In this document: positions 51,110-59,455 of the stretch, piece after piece | Position numbering within the stretch: position 1 is the first letter of the stretch | Layout of the letters: each line of letters starts with the position of its first letter | Source of the DNA: Paenibacillus whitsoniae | GTDB lineage: Bacteria; Bacillota; Bacilli; Paenibacillales; NBRC-103111 | Direction: 5' to 3' | Length of the DNA stretch: 64,000 bases | NCBI RefSeq assembly: GCF_003955665.1 | Contig: NZ_RXHU01000043.1 | Coordinates: forward strand, 20,017 to 84,016 | Notes under the pieces: model-generated | The model's input: the letters and a program-made list of their open reading frames with translations, nothing else | What the model was told of the DNA's origin: nothing | Databases searched by the model: none | Made by a program: the position numbers and the translations under genes

Positions 51110-52669
51110 TTGACTAGATCAAACAAGCTTTCAGCAAGTGTACTGGCGTCCGCCTTGGTTTTGACTGTTATTACGTCCGGATGTGGAAGCGATGACAAAA
51201 AAAGTGAAGGTGCAACCAATCCGGCTGCTTCCGCTGGATCAAGTCCGGCAGCCAAAGCTCCGGTCACCATCAAGATGTTCAACCGGGTGAACGCCGGGAT
51301 TATCCTGGAGAATAACCCGGTAGTCGCCCAAGCGGAGAAGCTGGCCAATGTGAAGCTGTCCATCGAAGCGCCTCCGATTAACAATTACACGGATAAGCTG
51401 AAGGTCATGATGGCATCGGGTGAGCTGCCGGACCTGATCTACAACTGGGGCGGCGCCGACGCCAGCATGGAAACCTGGGCGCAGAACGGCTTGCTGCTTC
51501 CTTTAGATGACAAGATTTCCAAGTATCCCAATTTGATGAAGAATATTACGAAGGAAATGTGGGATAGCGTCAAGTCTGTGAATGACGGCAAGATCTATAT
51601 GATTCCCAAAACCAATATTGTCAACCACTGGGGCTATATGGTCAATCAGGTGTGGTTGGATAAGCTGGGGCTGAAGGCTCCGGAAACCCTGGATGAGTTG
51701 ACCAACGTGCTGCGGGCGTTCACTAAGAACGATCCGGATGGCAATGGCAAGGCGGATACGTACGGGATAAGCCAGGTCGGTGTGTGGGCGCCCTCTAACT
51801 TCATTGCCAACGCCTTCGATCTACCCCTGACAAATGGTGTGAAGGATACGGATGGAAACTACAAGATCAAGGAGAAGATGTCCGGGTATATCCCTTATCT
51901 GACCTACTTGAAGCAGTTGTATAGTGAGAAGATTATGGATCCTGAATTTATTATTAATAAGTCTTATGTGGATTTGGAGAAGTTAAATCAGAGCAAGGTG
52001 GGAATCATCCCCTCTCATCAATATGGGGTCATGGCCGATCTAGGCCGAGACAAGGATGCGGATAAGAAGTTTACGTTCCAGGCTCCGCTGAAAAACAGCA
52101 AGGGGGAAGCGAGGAGCTTAGTGACCGTTGCCACCTGGGGGGGCTGGATGATTAGCAAGAATAGCAAGTATGCGGATGAAGTGCTGCGTTTCCTGGACTG
52201 GGGAAATACGCCGGAAGCCAATGCGTTGTTTCAAATCGGCTTGAAGGATCTGACTTACGACAGCTATGATCCCGCAAGCAAAGCTCTTGTCCGCAGTACG
52301 GAGCAAACCACCAAGGTGAATTCACTAACCAGCACATACATGACATTGGCCAACGCGATCAACGGGGAGGGGGCAATTATCGAGAATGCCGATTCGCCCG
52401 AGAAGCTGGCCAAGTTCAAGGAGCAGTGGGCTACTGCTCAAAAGAAGATGACGACAGTGAATGTACCCGCTGTCCGTTCGCCCAAGTTGTTGAACCTCGG
52501 CAACACAATTCCCGATCTGATCAAGGAGAAGGATGAGCAAGAGCAGAAGTACATCACAGGTGAAATTACCGTGGAGCAATTGAAAAGCTTCCTGGATAAG
52601 AAATGGTACCCTGCCACAGCAGATGCGGAGAAGGAATATATCGAGTTTATGAACAAGTTGGGGAAATAG
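51110..52669 (+). CDS. Lipoprotein solute-binding protein SBP-B, cassette 2
   Basis: 519 residues. Lipobox ITSGC (Cys25) and a short Ser/Ala-rich tether. Mature domain shares VTIKMFNRVNAGI, LENNPVV, NLMKNITKEMWDSVKSVNDGK and KNDPDGNGKADTYG with SBP-B of cassette 1, and ends KEYIEFMNKLGK. Start TTG 51110 follows AAAGGGGAG. It lies directly behind the permeases and is the likely transport receptor. Confidence 0.9.
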   Translation: MTRSNKLSASVLASALVLTVITSGCGSDDKKSEGATNPAASAGSSPAAKAPVTIKMFNRVNAGIILENNPVVAQAEKLANVKLSIEAPPINNYTDKLKVMMASGELPDLIYNWGGADASMETWAQNGLLLPLDDKISKYPNLMKNITKEMWDSVKSVNDGKIYMIPKTNIVNHWGYMVNQVWLDKLGLKAPETLDELTNVLRAFTKNDPDGNGKADTYGISQVGVWAPSNFIANAFDLPLTNGVKDTDGNYKIKEKMSGYIPYLTYLKQLYSEKIMDPEFIINKSYVDLEKLNQSKVGIIPSHQYGVMADLGRDKDADKKFTFQAPLKNSKGEARSLVTVATWGGWMISKNSKYADEVLRFLDWGNTPEANALFQIGLKDLTYDSYDPASKALVRSTEQTTKVNSLTSTYMTLANAINGEGAIIENADSPEKLAKFKEQWATAQKKMTTVNVPAVRSPKLLNLGNTIPDLIKEKDEQEQKYITGEITVEQLKSFLDKKWYPATADAEKEYIEFMNKLGK

Positions 52670-52737
52670 CAAACGATATAGGGGTCTGACCGACGAACAA
52701 GAGGAATAATATTCAGATGAATGTGAGGTGGGTACGG

Positions 52738-53697
52738 TTGACCTTGAAACAGCGCAGAGCGAATTTTGAAGTTCAAAAACGTATCTACGAAAGTGTTATA
52801 CTGCGATTTCATGGTGCAGATGGCTTTGATGTGTACAATGTATCCATTCCGTTTACTAGAAACGGGAAACGCTATTTGTTCGGGCGGTTGGAACGCCGGG
52901 AGGAGTGGGCTCGCTCTTGGGTTCGGCTGTTCGAGGAGACGGGACAGGATGAATGGACAGTCGTGGAAAATAGTATGATTTATACGCTGGAGGATCCTTA
53001 TATCACGGAGATTGGCGATGAGTTGGTGCTGGGTGGGACACATGTGCAATACGATCGCGGATCATACAGCACGTTTTTCGGCTACTTTTTCCGAGGAACA
53101 GACCTCCATGATTTGTACTATTTCACGACTGGGCCGGACAAAATGAAGGATATTCGTCTTGTTCCCCTGGCGGATGGCAAGATTGGCGTTTTTTCTCGTC
53201 CACGCAGCAGCGATTTGAGAGTCAAGTATGGCAGCGACTCCATGATCGGCTTCACCACCATCGACAGTTTGGATGAGCTGACCGCCGATGTGATTGCCAT
53301 TGCCCCCTATATTTACGGTATTTTCGGGGAAGGCGAATGGGGAGGCGTCAATCAGGCGTATTTGCTGGATAGCGGCAAGATCGGTATTATTGGCCATATC
53401 TGTTATCTGGATCAGGATGAATGCGGAGGAACTCAAAGGGTATACCTGAACATGGCTTTTGTGTTCGATCCGGTCACTCGCGAGTCCGCGAATCTTCATC
53501 TCATCGGCAGCCGTTCCTGCTACCCGCCTGGGCCGGCCAAAAAGCCTTACTTGACAGATTGTGTCTTTGCCTCGGGCATTGTCATGCGTCCGGATGGAAA
53601 AGCCGATCTGTACAGCGGCATAGGCGACTGTCAGACAGGGCGCATAACCATTGATTATCCCTTTGCAGGCCACGGGTCATTATTGGCAAGAGCCTAA
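52738..53697 (+). CDS. DUF1861-type beta-propeller protein (possible glycoside hydrolase/phosphorylase relative)
   Basis: 319 residues, no signal peptide, so probably cytoplasmic. Repeated short beta-strand blocks such as GKRYLFGRLERREEW, TLEDPYITEIGDELVLGGTHV, RLVPLADGKIGVFSRPR, and QAYLLDSGKIGIIGH suggest a five-bladed propeller like GH43/GH130 enzymes. The EDPYI motif is reminiscent of GH130 mannoside phosphorylases, but the family (DUF1861, from memory) has no assigned activity that I know. TTG 52738 has an excellent GAGGTG 7 bp upstream; ATG 52717 is the alternative. It is the last gene of cassette 2, in the place of the cassette 1 hydrolase. Confidence 0.7.
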   Translation: MTLKQRRANFEVQKRIYESVILRFHGADGFDVYNVSIPFTRNGKRYLFGRLERREEWARSWVRLFEETGQDEWTVVENSMIYTLEDPYITEIGDELVLGGTHVQYDRGSYSTFFGYFFRGTDLHDLYYFTTGPDKMKDIRLVPLADGKIGVFSRPRSSDLRVKYGSDSMIGFTTIDSLDELTADVIAIAPYIYGIFGEGEWGGVNQAYLLDSGKIGIIGHICYLDQDECGGTQRVYLNMAFVFDPVTRESANLHLIGSRSCYPPGPAKKPYLTDCVFASGIVMRPDGKADLYSGIGDCQTGRITIDYPFAGHGSLLARA

Positions 53698-53741
53698 TAC
53701 TCCATGCTTTCATGTACACATGAGTTACATGCATAACCCAC

Positions 53742-53798
53742 AACGCTTATCTACATTATCCTTCACGAGGGATGATACGTAGATAAGCGTTTTTTTGT
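53742..53798 (+). terminator. Terminator at right border of cassette 2
   Basis: AACGCTTATCTAC (53742-53754) and GTAGATAAGCGTT (53779-53791) form a perfect 13-bp stem, with ATCC/GGAT inside, followed by TTTTT. Left arm and flank match the terminator at 43687. Confidence 0.92.
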
Positions 53799-53810
53799 AC
53801 GCGCAACGGG

Positions 53811-53883
53811 AACCTTAACAAATTCATAGATCATCTTAAAATCTTTTCTCTTATCAGTCGTGTAAGCGCTGTAATAAAATAAA
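53811..53883 (+). promoter_or_regulatory. Cassette 3 control module, copy A (no gene behind it)
   Basis: CCTTAA (53813) and TCTTAA (53834) are 21 bp apart, followed by TCTCTTATC and TGTAAGCGCTGTAATA (53861-53876). This matches copies B (59343) and C (61236) over about 70 bp. Downstream on this strand there is only the antisense of the permease genes. The rest of 53884-53948 shows nothing recognisable. Confidence 0.65.
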
Positions 53884-53940
53884 GATGACATTTTACCTTT
53901 TTATCCAGAATCCCGTACGAATCGAGTGGATTGAAATCTG

Positions 53941-53980
53941 TTAAAAGAAGGCTGACATCGATGCCTATCGACGTCAGCCT
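53941..53980 (-). terminator. Terminator of the cassette 3 permease operon
   Basis: AGGCTGACATCGA (53949-53961) pairs with TCGACGTCAGCCT (53968-53980) except one position. On the minus strand it is followed by TCTTTTAA. Confidence 0.82.
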
Positions 53981-53991
53981 GATCTATGCGC

Positions 53992-54870
53992 TTACTCTTT
54001 AACAGCGCCGAGCACGATGCCTTTGACAAAGTAACGCTGCAAGAGCGGGTACACGGCGAGAATGGGGAGCATGGCAATGAAGATTTGAGCCGCCTTCACC
54101 CCGCGGTTGGATAGCAGTTCCAGGTCCTCGAAATCAATGCCGGTCTTGCTCAAATCCTGTGCAACGATAATTGTCTGCAGCAGTGTAGCGAGCGGCCATT
54201 GTTCCGGAGATCGCATGTACAGGATCCCATCGAACCAATTGTTCCACTGGCCGACGAGTGAAAATAAGGATAGCGTTGCGATCGCCGGCATGGAAATCGG
54301 AAGATAGACGGAGGTTAAGATTTTGAAAGCTGAAGCTCCGTCCATAATAGCGGCCTCGTCGAGTTCCTTCGGCAGCGCTCGGAAAAAATTCATCATGAGA
54401 ATGATATTCCATACATTCAGCAGATGCGGCAAAATGTAGACCCAGAAAGAGCCGACCAATCCGATTTTCTGAATCAGCAAATAGTGAGGAATGAGTCCTG
54501 CGTCGAAAATCATAATGATGAGGAAAAACCAGACGTAGAATGTGCGCGGTTTGAAGTCGATGCTGCTTCGAGACAAAGGGAAGGCGGCCAGCACGGTTAC
54601 AATCATAGCGAGCACGGTGCCGACAACACTTCGCAATACGGAAATCCGCAGCGCATTGATAAAATTATCGTTCGCAAACGTCTTCACATAGCTTTCCAGA
54701 TTAAAATCGATCGGGAAGAAGGTGACGAGATTCCCCTCGGCCGCCGATTTCCCGCTGAGGGAAACGGCGAAAATATGCACCATCGGCAAAATACAGAGGA
54801 TGGAAATGAGAAGAAGAACGGTCACGTTTATTGCGTAAAAGACCTTATAGGACGGATTTTTGTAATACAT
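53992..54870 (-). CDS. LplC/YtcP-type ABC transporter permease, cassette 3
   Basis: 292 residues with six helices. EAA loop ELDEAAIMDGASAFKILTSVYLPISMPAIAT. C-terminus QRYFVKGIVLGAVKE matches the group but is more distant from the cassette 1 and 2 proteins than those are from each other. GGAGGTAA precedes the start at 54870. It is the second gene of a two-gene minus-strand operon ending at the terminator at 53941. Confidence 0.9.
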   Translation of the reverse strand: MYYKNPSYKVFYAINVTVLLLISILCILPMVHIFAVSLSGKSAAEGNLVTFFPIDFNLESYVKTFANDNFINALRISVLRSVVGTVLAMIVTVLAAFPLSRSSIDFKPRTFYVWFFLIIMIFDAGLIPHYLLIQKIGLVGSFWVYILPHLLNVWNIILMMNFFRALPKELDEAAIMDGASAFKILTSVYLPISMPAIATLSLFSLVGQWNNWFDGILYMRSPEQWPLATLLQTIIVAQDLSKTGIDFEDLELLSNRGVKAAQIFIAMLPILAVYPLLQRYFVKGIVLGAVKE

Positions 54871-54896
54871 CAGGGTTACCTCCGCGAATACTCAAT

Positions 54897-55847
54897 TTAA
54901 AAAACACGGTAATTCGTCCACTTGTAGGCGCCGTAATAGCCGCATCCGATCAGAATGAAACCGACGGCCGATTTGAACAGACCTACCGCCGCCGCCAGAC
55001 TGTATTGTCCCGCCTGAAAATTGCGGAAGACGAATGTGTCGATAATATCCCCCTGCTGCAGGACGAGCGGATTAATCAAGTTGTAGATTTGATCGAAGTT
55101 CGCACTGAGCATGCTGCCAAGCGACAAGGTGAATACAACAGACATCATAGGCAGCAGCGAAGGCAGCGTGATATGGAGCGTTTGCTGCCAGCGGCCGGCG
55201 CCGTCGATTTCCGCAGCTTCATACAGATCCGGGTTAATGCCCGACAGCGCGGCCAGGAAGACGATGGCGGAGAAGCCAAACTCTTTCCACAAATCACTCA
55301 CGATGACCGTAACCCGGAACCAACTGCCGTCGCCCAGAAACATTATAGGCTCTATATGCAAGAAGGTTAGCAGCCGATTGACAATGCCATCCAGCGAGAG
55401 CACATCGAGCAAAATGCCGGACAAGATCACCCAGGACATGAAATGGGGCAAGTATACAAACGTTTGTACCGTTCGTTTCAATGCCATGTTTCGGAATTCA
55501 TTGAGAAGCAAAGCGAAGGCAACCGGCACAAGCAGACCGAATACAATTTTCAGCACAGAAATGAGCAAGGTATTTAAAATCACTTGCACCGACCCGTGCA
55601 TCGTAAAGATCATTCGGAAATTATCCAAGCCTACCCAATCAGACCCGGTAATGCCGAGCCAAGGCTTAAAATTCTCGAAAGCCATGATGATGCCTGGCAT
55701 GGGAGCGTACTTAAAAACGAGCGCGGCCAGGACAGCGGGCAGCAGCATCAAGTGAAGCCGCCATGTTTTGTGAAAAGGACGAAATTTTTTGGTGCTTGTT
55801 TTCGTTGCCGGGCTTGTCGTAGATGGTCGTATTGCGATATTCTTCAT
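54897..55847 (-). CDS. LplB-type ABC transporter permease, cassette 3
   Basis: 316 residues. Six helices, EAA loop DLYEAAEIDGAGRWQQTLHITLPSLLP. The N-terminal ~30 residues are basic and hydrophilic. AGGAGG lies before the start at 55847. It is divergent from the kinase gene at 55982; the shared 134-bp region holds CCTTAAAATA and CCTTGAATA on the minus strand about 20 bp apart, resembling the cassette 3 half-sites. Again no ATPase gene is near. Confidence 0.9.
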   Translation of the reverse strand: MKNIAIRPSTTSPATKTSTKKFRPFHKTWRLHLMLLPAVLAALVFKYAPMPGIIMAFENFKPWLGITGSDWVGLDNFRMIFTMHGSVQVILNTLLISVLKIVFGLLVPVAFALLLNEFRNMALKRTVQTFVYLPHFMSWVILSGILLDVLSLDGIVNRLLTFLHIEPIMFLGDGSWFRVTVIVSDLWKEFGFSAIVFLAALSGINPDLYEAAEIDGAGRWQQTLHITLPSLLPMMSVVFTLSLGSMLSANFDQIYNLINPLVLQQGDIIDTFVFRNFQAGQYSLAAAVGLFKSAVGFILIGCGYYGAYKWTNYRVF

Positions 55848-55981
55848 TCAGATTCCTCCTGCTCTTTTGGGGCCCCACGTTGACGTCTAATGTACTTCAT
55901 TGTAAGATGGAAGCGTTTTTTTTTGTAGAATACATATTCAAGGTGACTATCAATATTTTAAGGCTCAGAGGGGGCAAGCCC

Positions 55982-57733
55982 ATGCAAGGGAACAGGCCGA
56001 TTTTTGTGAAGATAACGGGGGTTATCCTTATTCTTTTGCTTCCCATTGTGCTTCTGTACACGTATTTTAGCCAAACGAGCTTTCACGTGATTGATAAGCA
56101 AATATCGAATTACAACGAAAGCCAGCTGCTGTTTCTAAAAAGTCAGATCGAACTTGGCGCCGAACGTCTTGCCATGTCTTCCAGTGTGCTGACGCGGGAC
56201 TCATCCGTATTAAACCTGCAGGTCAGCATGCTGACTAAGGATTATTACAGGATGATCGATCTGCAAATGCAGCTGAAAGAGAAGCTGTATTTACAAAGCT
56301 TTTCCAGCAACTGGACGAATACGATATCCGTTTATTTGCCGGATCTGCAGACCCGCATATCGACGAATCTGAGTGAGGGCTATAATGGAGGCGATCTCGA
56401 CAAAGCCGCCAATGGCAAGTGGCAATTTCAGCCGGGAAGCGGCAATGAAGCTCCTTTTTATCAACTGCTGATTTGGGATCCGTATTTCTCGAAAGCGAAT
56501 TCAACGCCGGTCAACGCGGTTTACGAGGTGAGGTTCGGTCTGGATAACATCCGTAAAATGCTGCAGCACTACAAGTTGGAAAGTCCGGGCGGCTGTTTCC
56601 TACTGACGCGATCGGGTCATGTGTTCTCGAACTCCGAGACAGCGGATTCAGCTGTTGCCGGTCTTGGCGCGACGCTGCTGCAAAGCGAATTAAGCGACAT
56701 TGGGCACCGTTCCTTGGCGTTTAAAGGCGAGCAGACCTATTTGAGCTATGCTTACCTTCCGGCGCTGGACGCCTGGTTAATCGACTATGTTCCACTGAGT
56801 GTGTTCCACGCACCCATAGTCCAAAGCAGAAACTTATTCTATGCGAGCATGTTGGTACTTGTCGTTCTTGGTTTCGTGGCGTCCTATTTGTTATATTTGC
56901 ATGTCCAAAAGCCGATTTCGCTTATCATGAAGGGCTTGAAGCATTTTGAGATGGGAGACTATGCGTTCCGGATCAACAAGCGGTTTCATAATGAATTTGA
57001 TTATATGATGCAGCGGTTTAACGATATGGGACGGGAGATCCAGCATTTGATCCAAAACGTCTACGAGGAACAGAACCGCTCTCGCCTGGCGACCCTAAAA
57101 CAGCTGCAGTCGCAGATCAATCCGCATTTCCTGTATAACTGCTTATCCTTCATTGCCGGCTGCGCGAAAGCAGGCTTAACGGATACGATCAAAGAGATGG
57201 CTTACCATCTTGGCGGTTATTACCGGTACACGACTCGGGTGGAGAATCAGATGCCGCTGCTGCAAGAGGAAATCGATCTGGTAAGGCATTATTTGCAAAT
57301 TTACGCGCTGCGGCTCGAGAGGCTCGATTACCAGATTGATGTGCCCCCGGACATGCTGAATGCTCCGGTCATGAGACTGATTGTGCAGCCCGTCGTGGAA
57401 AACGCGGTGATGCACGGGATTGAGCCTAAGCCGGGGCGTGGAAGCGTGCGGATATCCGGATGGCGCGAATCATTGGGGTGGCATATCCTGCAGATTGAAG
57501 ATAGCGGCATGGGCATGACGGAAGAAAGCATTATGGCCTATATGCGCCGACTTGAGCAGCCCATGGATGAACGCACAGGCTGTGGATTGTGGAACGTTCA
57601 TCAACGGCTTAAACAACGATTCGGGCCTGGGGCCGGTATTTACATAGAGCCTTCAAAGCAGTTATCAGGCTTGTGTGTGCGGCTCAGTTGGAAAGATGAG
57701 GAAGATGGCGTTGGAGGGGAGAGGCCGTTATGA
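55982..57733 (+). CDS. YesM-type sensor histidine kinase, cassette 3
   Basis: 583 residues. TM1 near residues 7-27 (VKITGVILILLLPIVLLYTYF), extracellular sensor region of ~260 residues, TM2 (NLFYASMLVLVVLGFVASYLLYL), HAMP, phosphoacceptor His382 in QSQINPHFLYNCLSFIAG, HATPase with LIVQPVVENAVMHGI and IEDSGMGM. It differs clearly from the cassette 1 and 2 kinases outside these motifs. ATG 55982 follows AGAGGGGGC; an in-frame extension to 55823 overlaps the divergent permease gene. It overlaps the regulator by 4 bp (ATGA). Confidence 0.92.
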   Translation: MQGNRPIFVKITGVILILLLPIVLLYTYFSQTSFHVIDKQISNYNESQLLFLKSQIELGAERLAMSSSVLTRDSSVLNLQVSMLTKDYYRMIDLQMQLKEKLYLQSFSSNWTNTISVYLPDLQTRISTNLSEGYNGGDLDKAANGKWQFQPGSGNEAPFYQLLIWDPYFSKANSTPVNAVYEVRFGLDNIRKMLQHYKLESPGGCFLLTRSGHVFSNSETADSAVAGLGATLLQSELSDIGHRSLAFKGEQTYLSYAYLPALDAWLIDYVPLSVFHAPIVQSRNLFYASMLVLVVLGFVASYLLYLHVQKPISLIMKGLKHFEMGDYAFRINKRFHNEFDYMMQRFNDMGREIQHLIQNVYEEQNRSRLATLKQLQSQINPHFLYNCLSFIAGCAKAGLTDTIKEMAYHLGGYYRYTTRVENQMPLLQEEIDLVRHYLQIYALRLERLDYQIDVPPDMLNAPVMRLIVQPVVENAVMHGIEPKPGRGSVRISGWRESLGWHILQIEDSGMGMTEESIMAYMRRLEQPMDERTGCGLWNVHQRLKQRFGPGAGIYIEPSKQLSGLCVRLSWKDEEDGVGGERPL

Positions 57734-59343
57734 CACAACTTTTGTTGGTAGATGACGAACCGGTTATTCTGAAAAGTATGATTGCCAATGATTGGTCTGG
57801 CATTGGGGTGGAACAGGTATTTCAGGCTGCGTCCGGACTGGAGGCAGCGGAACTGTTGAAACACACGCCCATTGATATTGTTGTGACAGATATCCGGATG
57901 CCTGGGATGGATGGGCTGCAGCTATGCAAACACATTCAAGAGCACTATCCGCATACAAAATGCATCCTTTTGTCAGGCTACGGGGAATTCGAATATGCCC
58001 AGCAGGCGATTCGGTACGGGACAGTGAACTATTTGCTCAAACCGATTAAAGACGAAGAATTGCTAGCGGAGGTCGCCAGGGTTAGAACAGTTATCCGACA
58101 GGAGTGGGAGGAAATCGGTTCGTTAGAACAGGCCAGGCAAACCTTGCACGTCAATCTGCCGCTGTTAAAATCGAATTTATTGAACGACCTCCTCACTGGA
58201 GTCAATACGCCGGCTAACGGGTTGAATGAGAAGATATACGAGTACGGACTGCCATTTATGACGGGTTCCAATTGTGCTGTGATGATGATCCGCTTAGAAG
58301 AAGGGTTCGGGCGGACACCCCATGATGCTTTGCTATATGAATTCGCCGTCCACAATATAGCCTGTGAAATATTACATGCGGATTATGACACCTGGGCTTG
58401 TAAGGACGCCTTCGGCTATATGATTTTCCTGCTTAAAGGCAAGTGGAAAGAGAATGAAACAACTGTGGAAAAAGAGAAAATACTCGATAAAACGGCACTC
58501 GACCTCCAATTGAAAGTGAAGGGCTACCTCAAAGGGGGACTATCGGTTTTGATCAGCGAGTATGGGGAATTCCCCGAGGGAGTCGTGGAGCTCTACCATA
58601 AAGCATTGAACGAGTTCCGGAAAGTGCCTCGAAGTGAGCAGGGTGTGATTATCAAAGCCTTGGAGCCGCGCGCTCAGTCCAAATCGTTGTCTGCGCTGTA
58701 CAGTCCGCCAGGCTTTATTCAGTTGCTTGAGGCTGGACGCTTCCAGGATGCGAAGTCGAAGCTGAACCATGTGCTGGAAGAGATGCAAGCGAAGCAGTTG
58801 GATACGGAAGAGCATACGATGGAGGTGGCCTATACCTTGATGAATGCGTTCTTGTATACGGCGCACCTTCAAAATAAGACGTTGCTGGAGCTGTCCGGCT
58901 GGGAAGCGGACATGACGGCTGATTTACGTACATTCAGCCGTTCGGATCGGATGTCTCAGTGGGCGGCCAAGCTGCTGGATAGCATCGAAGCTGGGAGTAC
59001 GCGAGAGTTCAGGGATGGCAAGAACCAGCTGATTGCCAAAATTCACCGATTCATCGAAGATCACCTTGCGCATGATGTTTCGCTGCAAACGATCGCAGAC
59101 CATATCGGGCTGCATCCGGTTTATTTATCCGCGCTGTACAAACAGGAAATGAATGAAAACATCAGCGATTATATTATGCGCTATCGGATGGACAAAGCGC
59201 GGGTCCTTCTTGGCACGACGGATATCAAGATCTATGAGCTTGCGAGTGAACTGGGTTTTCAAAATCCGCCGTATTTCAGCAAATTGTTCAAGCAGTATTA
59301 TGGTGTGACACCGCAGGAATACAGGGCCCGCTTGACCCCATGA
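57730..59343 (+). CDS. YesN-type response regulator with AraC DNA-binding domain, cassette 3
   Basis: 537 residues. Receiver domain with acidic pair DD at 8-9, phospho-acceptor Asp54 in VVTDIRMPGMDG and NYLLKPI. A variable middle region follows, then AraC-type double helix-turn-helix (LQTIADHIGLHPVYLSALYKQEM and IYELASELGFQNPPYFSKLFKQYYG). Its recognition helices differ from those of cassettes 1 and 2, matching the different direct-repeat operator here. The stop codon overlaps the first base of control module B. It is translationally coupled to the kinase. Confidence 0.92.
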   Translation: MTQLLLVDDEPVILKSMIANDWSGIGVEQVFQAASGLEAAELLKHTPIDIVVTDIRMPGMDGLQLCKHIQEHYPHTKCILLSGYGEFEYAQQAIRYGTVNYLLKPIKDEELLAEVARVRTVIRQEWEEIGSLEQARQTLHVNLPLLKSNLLNDLLTGVNTPANGLNEKIYEYGLPFMTGSNCAVMMIRLEEGFGRTPHDALLYEFAVHNIACEILHADYDTWACKDAFGYMIFLLKGKWKENETTVEKEKILDKTALDLQLKVKGYLKGGLSVLISEYGEFPEGVVELYHKALNEFRKVPRSEQGVIIKALEPRAQSKSLSALYSPPGFIQLLEAGRFQDAKSKLNHVLEEMQAKQLDTEEHTMEVAYTLMNAFLYTAHLQNKTLLELSGWEADMTADLRTFSRSDRMSQWAAKLLDSIEAGSTREFRDGKNQLIAKIHRFIEDHLAHDVSLQTIADHIGLHPVYLSALYKQEMNENISDYIMRYRMDKARVLLGTTDIKIYELASELGFQNPPYFSKLFKQYYGVTPQEYRARLTP

Positions 59344-59415
59344 ACCTTAACATTTTTCTAGGCCATCTTAAAACTTTATCTCTTATCGGTCTGTAAGCGC
59401 TGTAATAAGATAAAG
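59343..59415 (+). promoter_or_regulatory. Cassette 3 control module, copy B (before SBP)
   Basis: CCTTAA (59345) and TCTTAA (59366), 21 bp apart; TCTTAT as possible -35, 16 bp, TAATAA as -10; TGTAAGCGCTGTAATA (59392-59407) matches 13 of 14 cre positions and overlaps the -10. Suggests activation by the AraC-type regulator and CcpA repression. Confidence 0.6.
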
Positions 59416-59455
59416 GAGCAGATCAGCACAATTTAAGGGGAGGTTGTTGAAAAAG

